From assembly GCF_030717995.2 (NCBI RefSeq), contig NZ_CP157743.1, positions 1,488,001 to 1,552,000 of the forward strand: a stretch of DNA of 64,000 bases, written 5' to 3'. Positions 39,303 through 49,916 of this stretch are shown piece by piece (positions within the stretch are counted from its first letter, which is position 1; each line of letters starts with the position of its first letter). The stretch is from Methylomarinum sp. Ch1-1. GTDB taxonomy: Bacteria; Pseudomonadota; Gammaproteobacteria; Methylococcales; Methylomonadaceae. Both the position numbers and the translations under genes were made by a program. Under the pieces are notes generated by a model that was given only the letters and a program-made list of their open reading frames with translations, ran no database searches and was not told where the DNA came from.

Positions 39303-40292
39303 TCATTTTTCCAGCCGTAATAATTTTAATTTTATTTGTTCCGACTCTGGCAAGTGAAATTCAAGGCTGCGCGCGACATTTCTATTTATGTTGACGGAGA
39401 AATATTTTGGTGGATATGTTCTTTGTTTCATGCTTTTTGGCGCGAGTAGAATGCGGGTGGCCAGCTCCCAGATGTGTCGAGCAATTTGTCTGGGCGAGGA
39501 GTAGACCGCGGCAATGGCGCCGGCGTTGACATAGGCTTTGGAAAAGCCGATGACAGGGACATTGTAGCGATAGCTGGTTAACAGCAGATAAGGTATCGTC
39601 CTACGATTATGAATCAAAGGATCGGGCAACGCCAGCAGTACATCGGATTCCTTGACTAATTCGTTCAGTTGATTGTTGATTTCGCTAGCGGAGCTAACGC
39701 TTCGGTTGTTGATTTGCAAATGGCGCTGTTTTCCTTGCTCTTTTAACGCCTCGAGTTTATTGACGGAAAAGTCGGCGGTCAAAACGCCGACCGACTTTAC
39801 CCCGGACAGGGTTGTGGTAAGTAGATTCAACTGTCTGGCGATGGGTTGGTCAAGGTAGAGGCCGTAATGCCGAGGCAGCTCCGGGCATTGGGCTAGGATG
39901 CAAAGTTTTTCATCCGCCATGCTCTGCTTCGGTAGCAGGGTGTTAAGTGTCACCATATCGGACCGATTGGCCAATAAGGCGGCTTGATAGCCGAGGGTGA
40001 TGACCAGGGCGATATTGTTTTGTCTGAGCGCGTTGCTGTTGACTTGGTCCAGACGCCGATATTCGATGTTAAAGGCTTGCTCGGTGAATTGCTGATTTTG
40101 TAATTCGTTGACCACTTGATCATGGATTTTTGATTCGGTATCGGAAATAACCAAAACTGTATGGTTAGCGGCCAGGGCGATGGTCGAAAAAACAAAAGAC
40201 ACAAAAATGCCTATGACACAGGCTGACAGCTTGTGAAAAAAAGGCGTGATAATATGCGAGCCCCCTAATGAATGGGGCGTCAAAAAATCCAT
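39303..40292 (-). CDS. ABC_sub_bind-type putative periplasmic binding protein (orphan)
   Basis: 329 residues. An N-terminal hydrophobic segment near residues 22-41 (LSACVIGIFVSFVFSTIALA) looks like a signal peptide or anchor. The two-lobed binding fold is suggested by GLYLDQPIARQLNLLTTTLS, VGVLTADFSV and VLLALPDPLIHNRRTIPYLL, as in the ABC_sub_bind (PF04392-like) family. No permease or ATPase is adjacent, so the ligand and system are unknown. It is a separate unit upstream of minC in the same direction. Confidence 0.72.
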   Translation of the reverse strand: MDFLTPHSLGGSHIITPFFHKLSACVIGIFVSFVFSTIALAANHTVLVISDTESKIHDQVVNELQNQQFTEQAFNIEYRRLDQVNSNALRQNNIALVITLGYQAALLANRSDMVTLNTLLPKQSMADEKLCILAQCPELPRHYGLYLDQPIARQLNLLTTTLSGVKSVGVLTADFSVNKLEALKEQGKQRHLQINNRSVSSASEINNQLNELVKESDVLLALPDPLIHNRRTIPYLLLTSYRYNVPVIGFSKAYVNAGAIAAVYSSPRQIARHIWELATRILLAPKSMKQRTYPPKYFSVNINRNVARSLEFHLPESEQIKLKLLRLEK

Positions 40293-40594
40293 TTATGGTG
40301 ATTATCGATTTGGATGAAATTTTTTAACGGATCGATTGGCGATGTAAACATTATTAGGCCCGAAGCCGGTTATATCCTTTATGTTTTCAATGTTAGGAAA
40401 GTTATGGCGTAACTTGTCCGAAACGGGCGCTTTATTATTGGGGCGCCATCGCTTGAACGGATCCATCCAGGGTTTCTGTACACTCGGTCAAGGAAAACTG
40501 CAGTTTCCTTGTAGCCCAAGTACATAGTCAATATTATTCTGTCGGCAATTGTGAGTGTAGGCGCAGATTTAGCTGAGCAATGCGAATAAATTCG
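40293..40594. other. Intergenic region upstream of the orphan binding protein
   Basis: No gene is supported. The stretch holds a small hairpin at 40489-40511 (CAAGGAAA / TTTCCTTG) and, at about 40557-40604, an imperfect inverted repeat of the GTAGGYGC-to-GCRCCTAC kind common in gammaproteobacterial intergenic repeats. A minimal family A element is inserted into the right side of the latter. Confidence 0.55.
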
Positions 40595-40603
40595 CACCTA
40601 CCG

Positions 40604-40656
40604 CAGCAGCATTTCCCGGTTTGAGCATTTTTGAACTCCAAACTGGGAGTTGCTGC
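40604..40656. mobile_element. Minimal family A-like element, 53 bp
   Basis: Retains only the two ends (CAGCATTTCCCGGTTTGAG and AACTGGGAGTTGCTG). A 9-bp duplication CACCTACCG lies at 40595-40603 and 40657-40665. It is a drastic internal deletion form of the family. Confidence 0.72.
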
Positions 40657-40890
40657 CACCTACCGAGTACCCGTCATATATAACATGACTAGGTACTAGT
40701 AGGAGGCTGTGTTAAGGAAAAGCCTATCCGCGTACTTATTTGTTTTAGTTTATCTTGAAATAAACGACGTGCCTAGTGTCGTAAAGGTTTATTGAGAATA
40801 TTCTTGTCGACAGCAAACGCAAGGGAGAGGGCGCATTAGCCGATAGTTCGACAATTTCAGACTATGCTAAAGGGGGTAAGATCGCTTACT

Positions 40891-41115
40891 CTAGTCAAGT
40901 CCTTGGCAAGCGTTGATCCGGTAGCAGCAATTCCCAGTTTAAGTATTTTTGCAGGGTTTAGGGCATGGGGTGTGTCAGTCGAGGAGCGCCGTAAACCCAT
41001 CCCTGGGGGCTTGACGGCAGCATCCTTGCTGCCGACATCCTCGCCAAACACACCCCATGCCCTTTTTGAACGCCAAAGTGGGAATTGCTGATCCGGTAGC
41101 CAAGGACTTGACTAG
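40891..41115. repeat. 17-bp inverted repeat split by a family A element
   Basis: CTAGTCAAGTCCTTGGC at 40891-40907 and its exact reverse complement at 41099-41115. Without the element and its target duplication, the arms would be separated by only about 16 bases, a strong stem-loop just past the pit stop. The insertion has put 191 bases between the arms. Confidence 0.85.
40925..41090. mobile_element. Family A foldback element (copy 4), 166 bp, complete
   Basis: Same length and termini as the copy at 13517-13682. A perfect 9-bp target duplication ATCCGGTAG is at 40916-40924 and 41091-41099. It sits in the loop of an inverted repeat downstream of pit. Confidence 0.9.
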
Positions 41116-41126
41116 ATCAGGGTGGG

Positions 41127-42692
41127 CTAAGGCAGCATATAGCCGCGGATAGTAAAATATAGGAAAGCCGCCAGGAGTCCGGATAATGGCACGGTAATCA
41201 CCCAGGCCGCCGCTATTTTGTATAGATGTGAGCGTTTGACCAGTTCCTGGCGATAAACTTTTTTCAGGCTTTTGCGTTCCTTACGGGTCAGCTCGGTTGA
41301 TGCGGTTTTCGCTTTCAAGTCTTTAAGCATCTTCGCCTTTTCTTCAATCGTGGCGGTTTCAAATTCCTCTAATAAGGCTTCGACTTTTTCCGGGTCGGCG
41401 TGTTCGTGATGCTCGCGAATTTTGGCGATTCTCTTGGCATTGCTGTGTTTCAGGTATTCGCGTAAAAATCCTACGCCGAAGATCGCTCCCACCGCGGTGT
41501 GGGTGGAACTGACCGGAAGTCCGAGTTGGCTGGCGATGATGACCGTGATCGCGGCCGCCATCGCGACACAGAAGGCGCGCATTTTATCCAATTCGGTAAT
41601 TTCGCTGCCGACGGTGCGAATCAGCTTGGGGCCATATAGGGCTAAACCAATCGAGATGCCCAGCGCGCCAACCAGCATGATCCATAAAGGTATCGCCGCC
41701 TTGGTCGCGACGCCGCCGCTGAACACGGCATCGTTAATGGCCGCCAGCGGACCTACGGCATTCGCCACGTCATTGGCGCCGTGAGCAAAACTTAATAAGG
41801 CTGCCGAGCAAATTAGGGGCAGGGAAAATAAGGTGTTGACGCTTTCTTTGCTGTTTTCAAGTTTGAATGCGGTTTTTTTGAGCAGAGGCGTGACGACAAC
41901 ATAAGCGGCAACGGCGACGGCCAGTCCGATGCTGGTCGCGGTCATGAAATCGATTTTCCAGATTTTCTTCACCCCTTTCAGTAGCAGGTAGGTGGAAAAT
42001 GCCCAACACATGAGCGCGATCAATATAGGCACGACTTTTCTAGCGGATTTAACCATATCCTCCTGGTAAGTGATCGTGCGTTTGATCAGGTATAAGAAAG
42101 AGGCGGCGATAACGCCGCCGAAAACTGGAGAAATCACCCAGCTGGCTGCGATTTTGCCGAACACCATCCAATTGGCGATGCCCAGGCCGCCGGCGGCAAT
42201 GCCGGCGCCTAACACGCCGCCGACGATCGAATGCGTGGTCGATACCGGCGCATTTAACGCAGTTGCGATATTCAGCCAGATTGCCGCGGCCAACAGGGCC
42301 GCCATCATCAGCCAGATAAAGGTGCTGGTGTCGCTGATCAGGGATGGGTTTATGATGCCTTTTTTGATCGTGCCGACCACATCGCCGCCGGCGATAATCG
42401 CGCCCCCGGCCTCAAAAACGGCGGCGATAAGGATCGCGCCGAACAGCGACACCGCTTTGGAGCCGACTGCCGGGCCGACGTTATTGGCGACATCGTTGGC
42501 GCCGATATTCAGCGCCATGTAAGCGCCTATTGCCGCGGCGGTGATTAATAAGTGTCCGCCATCGTTTGGAATGATGAAGGAAGAGGCATAATAGGCAACA
42601 ACTAGAATGAACGTGAAAGCGATAGTCGCTTTGAAAATATCATGGCTAAAGATGGAGCGATCTTCGCTATGGGCAACGTTTTCTAAATTCAT
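41127..42692 (-). CDS. pit: PiT-family inorganic phosphate transporter
   Basis: 521 residues with about ten membrane helices. Both PiT signature repeats are present: ALNIGANDVANNVGPAVGSK near residue 60 and LLSFAHGANDVANAVGPLAA near residue 305, and each half carries the PVSTTHS/PVSSTHT motif. A cytosolic charged loop (about residues 425-490, EKVEALLEEFETATIEEKAK) precedes the last helix, longer than in many relatives. Imports phosphate by cation symport. No phoU-like gene is adjacent. Confidence 0.94.
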   Translation of the reverse strand: MNLENVAHSEDRSIFSHDIFKATIAFTFILVVAYYASSFIIPNDGGHLLITAAAIGAYMALNIGANDVANNVGPAVGSKAVSLFGAILIAAVFEAGGAIIAGGDVVGTIKKGIINPSLISDTSTFIWLMMAALLAAAIWLNIATALNAPVSTTHSIVGGVLGAGIAAGGLGIANWMVFGKIAASWVISPVFGGVIAASFLYLIKRTITYQEDMVKSARKVVPILIALMCWAFSTYLLLKGVKKIWKIDFMTATSIGLAVAVAAYVVVTPLLKKTAFKLENSKESVNTLFSLPLICSAALLSFAHGANDVANAVGPLAAINDAVFSGGVATKAAIPLWIMLVGALGISIGLALYGPKLIRTVGSEITELDKMRAFCVAMAAAITVIIASQLGLPVSSTHTAVGAIFGVGFLREYLKHSNAKRIAKIREHHEHADPEKVEALLEEFETATIEEKAKMLKDLKAKTASTELTRKERKSLKKVYRQELVKRSHLYKIAAAWVITVPLSGLLAAFLYFTIRGYMLP

Positions 42693-42925
42693 GGATTATC
42701 CAGTTTTAGTTAAGTTGTAAATATAACCCTCCATTATGACTAATGTTACGGAATTTTGACAGTTCTGTGATGCCATTTGGTGAGATGGCGTCGCTGCAGG
42801 GGGGCGATAGGGAAAAGTATTATTTAATAAAACCTCTTGTTTTATAAGAAAATTGTCTGTTATTGGGCGATTTCCAGACTTGCAATTCTAGTCATTATCC
42901 TTTAATTTAACCTACTATCCGTAAA

Positions 42926-43012
42926 GCTAGGGGTGCTTGTTGTCGACAGCTGTCGAAATGGGCTGAGATAAACCCTTTGAACCTGACCCGGCTAATACCG
43001 GCGTAGGAAAGC
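42926..43012 (+). promoter_or_regulatory. TPP riboswitch (THI element)
   Basis: Hallmarks in order: GGGGTGC, the pyrimidine-sensing core CTGAGATAAACCCTTTGAAC, then CTGACCCGGCTAATACCGGCG and GTAGGAA. It lies 45 bases before thiC. The aptamer should repress thiC when thiamine pyrophosphate is plentiful, probably at translation initiation since no terminator hairpin with a T-run lies between it and the start. Confidence 0.95.
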
Positions 43013-43032
43013 CCACACTTCCCTGCGCTTGA

Positions 43033-44925
<1,893 letters not shown>

Positions 44926-44937
44926 CGGTCTGAAGAC

Positions 44938-44963
44938 AGGGCGCACTTGCTGCGCCCTTTTTT
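44938..44963 (+). terminator. Rho-independent terminator after thiC
   Basis: Stem GGGCGCA / TGCGCCC with a 4-base loop, directly followed by six T. Confidence 0.9.
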
Positions 44964-45174
44964 GTATTGACTATAATGAAAGCCTCGACGGACGCGGCAT
45001 TGCATCCTATTCACGTTCTTAGAGGGTGTGGGACAGAAATCAGGATGGATGCGTGAGATGTGCAATTGTTTTATCTGCTGTGGTACGCCGGTTGCCAAGT
45101 CATTAAAAATAATGAATACTTATGCGCTCATATCTACGCGGCTTGCATTACAACTACTGGAGGTTTCAAGTTTT

Positions 45175-45414
45175 ATGAAAAAAATGATTATTTTGGGATT
45201 GGCGGTTGCCGGTCTTTCGTTGAGTTCAATGACCGCATCGGCCAAAAACGATGATAGCGAATATCCAGCGGCTTATTTTCAGCCAAAAGTGATTTATGCC
45301 GATAAAGAAGCAATCAGGGAATCCGAAAAAACGGCCAAGCCCAGAAAGAGAAAAGTGGAATTCGATCCAAAATACCCGGCCGCCTATTTCCAGCCTAAGG
45401 TGATTTACCCGTAA
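45175..45414 (+). CDS. Small exported protein with duplicated YPAAYFQPKVIY motif
   Basis: 79 residues from the ATG at 45175, chosen because CTGGAGG lies upstream and the protein then starts with a typical signal peptide (KKMIILGLAVAGLSLSSMTA, cleavage after ASA). The mature protein is about 55 residues and is built from two copies of the 12-residue block YPAAYFQPKVIY (about residues 30-41 and 67-78), joined by a lysine/arginine-rich linker (TAKPRKRKVEF). I do not recognise the family. It stands alone with its own terminator, so it is a separate transcription unit. Confidence 0.82.
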   Translation: MKKMIILGLAVAGLSLSSMTASAKNDDSEYPAAYFQPKVIYADKEAIRESEKTAKPRKRKVEFDPKYPAAYFQPKVIYP

Positions 45415-45440
45415 GCTATTTTTACGCGGCGGTTGTAAAG

Positions 45441-45471
45441 AAAGGTCGCACCGAGAGGGCGGCCTTTTTTT
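45441..45471 (+). terminator. Rho-independent terminator after the small exported protein
   Basis: Stem AAAGGTCGC / GCGGCCTTT (one G-T pair) with a 9-base loop, then a run of T. It also lies just past the stop of the convergent LysR gene. Confidence 0.85.
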
Positions 45472-45477
45472 ATGCCT

Positions 45478-46377
45478 CTATTCGAACAACTGTTCCCGCG
45501 CATTTTCCAATATTGCTGTTACCGCCGGATGCTTAAGTTTTCTTTGCGCGGTGATGGCGTAAAATTTTTCTTCAACGGTCTCGATACGCCCCAGGCTTTG
45601 TACATTGTATTGACGTTCAAGTTCAACTGCGACCGTGCTCGGGGCGACAAACAAGCCCGCGCCGCCGCTGCCAAAGGTCTTGATCAATGCGCTATCCTCT
45701 ATTTCCGCCTGGATTTGAGGGCTGATGCCTTCGGCATCGAACCATTGATCCAGCGAGCGTCGTAACGCGGTGTTGCCGGTAGGAAGTAAAAACGGCGCTC
45801 CGTTCAGGGAGCGAGGAAAGCCTGGGCGGTAAATGTCGGCCAAGTTAGCGGTTCCGAATACGGTCACCGGGCAGCCGCCTAATAGATGGTTGAAAGCCTT
45901 GCTGTCGCTGGTCGGGGTCAGGGGCGCATCCGATAGGACCAGGTCGATGCCCAGTAGCGAAATTTCCGTTAACAGGCGGTCTGCCTTGTCTTCGTAACAA
46001 TGCAGTTGGACCGATTCCGGCAATTGCAATGCCGGTTCGATCAGTCGATAAACCAACATTTTCGGTAACGCGTCGGCCACGCCAACGGTCAGTCGCAGGG
46101 CTTGACCGCTGGGTCGTCCCGCCAGGGTATTGCTGAGTTCTCGACCCAAGGAGAATATTTCGTCGGCATAGTGAAACACGATGCGGCCGGTTTCCGTCAA
46201 CATCAGTTTGCGACCGTTTTTGTAGAAGAGTTTATCGCCGACCGCTTGTTCGAATACGGCCAGTTGGGCGCTGATTGTCGGTTGCGCCAGGTGTAGTTTT
46301 TCACTGGCGCGAGTGACGCCTTCCTCACGAACGACGTTCCAGAAATAAAACAGATGCTGATAATTGATGCGTTTCAT
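45478..46377 (-). CDS. LysR-family transcriptional regulator (NhaR-like)
   Basis: 299 residues. The N-terminal winged HTH reads YQHLFYFWNVVREEGVTRAS / LHLAQPTISAQLAVFEQAVG, strongly NhaR-like, followed by a periplasmic-binding-type effector domain from about residue 90. NhaR controls the sodium/proton antiporter in enterics, but no nhaA is adjacent here, so its targets and signal are unknown. No divergent partner: upstream lie 130 bp and then a tandem repeat array. Confidence 0.88.
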   Translation of the reverse strand: MKRINYQHLFYFWNVVREEGVTRASEKLHLAQPTISAQLAVFEQAVGDKLFYKNGRKLMLTETGRIVFHYADEIFSLGRELSNTLAGRPSGQALRLTVGVADALPKMLVYRLIEPALQLPESVQLHCYEDKADRLLTEISLLGIDLVLSDAPLTPTSDSKAFNHLLGGCPVTVFGTANLADIYRPGFPRSLNGAPFLLPTGNTALRRSLDQWFDAEGISPQIQAEIEDSALIKTFGSGGAGLFVAPSTVAVELERQYNVQSLGRIETVEEKFYAITAQRKLKHPAVTAILENAREQLFE

Positions 46378-46507
46378 ATATTTTATAAAATGCTATAACT
46401 ATTTAGCTTGGTATTGAGAAAATATTTCCCTTGCTATCAGTTGCTTGCGTAAGAAGTGTATGCGACAAGGCAGATTTTTGCTCCTGCAAAATCTGCATTC
46501 CCCCCGT

Positions 46508-46724
46508 CCCTGGCGGTTTACCGCAATCGCTCCCGACGATTGCTGGCATTCCCACCCTCCCTGGCAGTTTACCGCAATCGCTCCCGACGATTGCCGGCAT
46601 TCCCGCCCTCCCTGGCAGTTTACCGCAATCGCTCCCGACGATTGCTGGCATTCCCACCCTCCCTGGCAGTTTACCGCAATCGCTCCCGACGATTGCCGGC
46701 ATTCCCGCCCTCCCTGGCAGTTAG
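46508..46724. repeat. 51-bp tandem repeat array, four units plus a partial
   Basis: Units start at 46508, 46559, 46610, 46661 and a partial at 46712, each beginning CCCTGGC. Units 1 and 3 share one variant (GCTGGCATTCCCACC), units 2 and 4 another (GCCGGCATTCCCGCC), so the array looks like a duplicated 102-bp dimer. Each unit contains the hairpin GCAATCG / CGATTGC with a 7-base loop. All six frames stay open across it because 51 is a multiple of three, but none has a credible start or context. Confidence 0.93.
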
Positions 46725-46862
46725 AAGCAGGCGTCAAGACTCATCAGGTAAACAACCGGCAACAGATTGATTGCCTTATAATATAGAAAAATACTATGTA
46801 AATATTCAATATATTCTATTTTACAATAAATGTCTCTGTCTTTAATCTATTGCAGCAAGAGG

Positions 46863-46997
46863 CAACAATTCCCACTTTGGCGTTCAAAAAGGGCATGGGG
46901 TGTGTTTGGCGTGGATGTCGGCAGCAAGGATGCTGCCGTCAAGCCCCCAGCACCTAATGCCCTAAACACAGCAAAATGCTCAAACTGAGAATTGCTG
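46863..46997. mobile_element. Family A foldback element (copy 5), inverted and internally deleted
   Basis: 135 bp in the opposite orientation, with ends CAACAATTCCCACTTTGG and CTGAGAATTGCTG. An 8-bp duplication GCAAGAGG is at 46855-46862 and 46998-47005. The central part beyond the GCAGCAAGGATGCTGC hairpin is partly lost. It lies about 95 bases upstream of ppc and may affect its promoter. Confidence 0.82.
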
Positions 46998-47092
46998 GCA
47001 AGAGGCTGGTAGACAGTGCGGTCAATAAAAAGATGATTTTTTAGGCTGAGGGCTGTCGACCGCATGAATTAATTTTGACTAGAGGAGTGGCC

Positions 47093-49884
47093 GTGGATAT
47101 TTCTTTCGATGATAACAAAGTGAGTCATTCGTCCCGGGTGTTGGGGGCGTTATTGACCAAAGTTTTGAAAACCCAGGCTCAACCGGAGGTGTATAAGGCG
47201 GTCGAGCAATTACAGAAGCAGTTTGCTGGCCTGCTGCGTGATGAAAGCAGCGAGTCGCATCGTCGTCAAATGTTGTCGGCCGTGGAAAATTTAGATGCCA
47301 AGGCAATGAATGAAGTGGCCAGGGTGTTCAGCCACTATTTTAGCTTGCTCAATATCGCCGAGGAATCCTACAACCTGAAAACTCGTAACAAGCAACAGGC
47401 AGGGCACTATTGGCCCGGGTCTTTTCACGATACCTTGATTACACTGAAGGAATCCGGAGTCACTGTCGATAAGCTGCAAGATTTGCTTGACGAACTGTTG
47501 TATATGCCGGTGATGACGGCTCACCCGACCGAGGCCAAGCGACGCACCGTCAAAGGCGTGTTGCGTAATATCTTTCAAGCCCAAGAGGCGCTGAGCGGTC
47601 AGCGCTTACAAGGCAATGAGCGCAAGCAGATGCTGAGCAGATTGCAAAGCTATATCCAACTGCTGTGGAAAACCGACGAAGTGCGCTCGCGCAAACTGAG
47701 CGTCGCCGACGAGATTGATGCCGGCTTATTCTATTTTTCGCTGTCGCTGTTTCAGGCCACGGCGCAGGTCTATCGAAAATTCCAGCAATCGTTGGCCGAT
47801 GTCTACGGTGAAGAGGCGGCGCGCGAAATCCGCGTACCCAGCTTTTTAAGCTTCGGTTCCTGGATTGGCGGCGACCGTGACGGCAATCCCAATGTGACGC
47901 CGGAAATCACGGTATTGGCATTGCGTCGACAGGCTGAAACGGTGATGCAGGAATATGTGCGCCGTCTGGATGAACTGATTGGACATTTGTCCCATTCTCA
48001 CGGCTTTTGTCAGTTGACCGACGAGTTTGTCGACAGTCTAGCGGACGACCGGGCCATGTTGGGACCGTCGGTGACCCAGTTGGAAAGCCGTTATACCCAG
48101 GAACCTTATCGGCATAAACTGGTATTGATGAAATTCCGCATGGAGCGCAGCCTGATGACGGTGTCCAGACGCCTGAATGACGAACCCGAGCTGAGCGATA
48201 GCCATGCCTATTCCAGCGCAGCAGAGTTTCTGCGCGACCTGAAGCTGATCGATGCCTCGTTGCGGGCGCATGGCGATGGCGAAATAGCGGATCTGGAATT
48301 GAGCGATTTAATCCGTTTGACCGAAACCTTCGGTTTTCATTTGATGCAGCTCGATGTGCGTCAGGAATCGACCCGCCATAGCGAGGCGATCGCCGAGATT
48401 TTATCGGCTTCGCTGGGAATGGATTATTCCGTTCTCGATGAGGACCAACGCCTGGATCTATTGAGCGAGGCGTTGGCGACCCCGGGTGGTTTGATGTTCG
48501 ATCGTTCCTCGTTGTCGACAGCGACTCAGGAGACGCTAGAGCTGTTCGACATCATGGCCAGTATGAAGCGTGAAATCGGTCCGGAGTGTTTCGGCAAGTA
48601 CGTGATTTCGATGACCCATACGGCCAGCCATATTATGGAAGTGATGTTGCTGGCGGCTCAAAGCGGGCTGGTCGGTCGTATCGGAGGCCACTGGCATTGT
48701 CATATCGAGGTCAGTCCGTTGTTCGAAACGGTGGACGATCTGAAGCGCATCGAGGGGGTATTGACCCGTTTGTTCGATACCCCGACCTATCAGGAACTGC
48801 TGAAGGCGTCGGCCGGCCGCCAGGAAATCATGCTGGGTTATTCCGATTCCTGTAAGGACGGCGGCATTCTGGCTTCGGCCTGGAGCCTGTTCCAAGCGCA
48901 ACGTAGAGTTATCGATCTGGCCGAGCAGCGCGGCATCAAATGTCGCTTGTTCCACGGCCGCGGCGGCACCGTCGGCGCGGCGGCGGCCCGACCCATGAGG
49001 CGATTTTGGCCCAGCCGCCCGATACCGTGCGTGGGCAAATCAAGTTCACCGAACAGGGCGAAGTGCTGTTTTACCGTTACAACAACATGGAAACGGCGAT
49101 TTACGAGTTGACGATGGGCGTCACCGGCCTGTTGAAGGCCAGCGTCAGTCTGGTGCAGCCGGCCCAGACCGATTGTCCGGATAATTTGGCGATCATGGAT
49201 GAGCTGGCGCAGCTCGGTGAACAAAGTTATCGCGAATTGACCGAACGCACGCCCGGGTTTCTCGATTATTTCTACGAGGCGACGCCGGTCGGCGAAATCG
49301 GCCAGCTCAACATCGGTTCACGGCCGTCGCATCGGAAAAAACAGGATCGTTCGAAAAACTCGGTGCGGGCAATCGCTTGGGTGTTCGCCTGGGCGCAATC
49401 TCGGCAAACTTTTCCGGCTTGGTACGGCATCGGCTGGAGCCTGTCGACCTGGTGCGCCGGTAAACCCGAGCGTTTAGAGAAACTGCGGGCGATGTACCGT
49501 GATTGGCCTTTCTTTCGCAATCTGCTGAGTAACGCGCAGATGGCATTGAGTAAATCGGATATGAGCATCGCCAAGCAATATGCCGGCCTGTGCGTCGATG
49601 ACGATACCGGCCAGCGTGTCCATGGCTTGATCGCGAAGGAATATCACCGCTGCCTGGATTGGGTGTTGCAAGTCGCCGAAAAGGATAGGTTGCTGGCCGA
49701 AAATCCGTCGTTGGCGTCTTCATTGCATCGTCGCAATGCCTATCTGGGGCCGTTGAATTATATTCAGGTCGCCTTGTTGCGCAAGCTGCGGGCGGACGGT
49801 GATAATACCCAGGAAAGTCCTTGGTTGCAGCCGTTATTACGCACGATTAATGCGATTGCCGCGGGGATGAGAAATACAGGTTAG
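47093..49884 (+). pseudogene. ppc: Phosphoenolpyruvate carboxylase, one-base frameshift
   Basis: Start at GTG 47093 with AGAGGAG 5 bases upstream. The first frame carries the catalytic block MPVMTAHPTEAKRRTVKGVL (about residue 145) and GSWIGGDRDGNPNVT. The frame changes near 48974-48989: HGRGGTVG then should read RGGGPTHEAILAQPP, which appears one frame over and continues to the normal C-terminus (AAGMRNTG). One C seems to be missing in a GCGGCGGCGG run. The lost text is the conserved glycine loop, so as written the protein would be inactive. PPC feeds oxaloacetate from PEP; a sequencing error is a serious alternative. Confidence 0.88.
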
Positions 49885-49916
49885 CGTGCGATCACATAAT
49901 TCGAAACGGATCATCC

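Noticed and set aside
40857-41091. Small frames within family A elements
   Set aside because: They recur only because the element recurs and follow its inverted repeats; no start signals.
46508-46724. CRISPR-like array
   Set aside because: Units are contiguous and nearly identical; there are no unique spacers and no cas genes.
46399-46786. Open frames in several phases through the 51-bp repeats, giving repeat proteins of about 100 residues
   Set aside because: They arise because 51 is divisible by three; no ribosome site, start context or known fold supports them.
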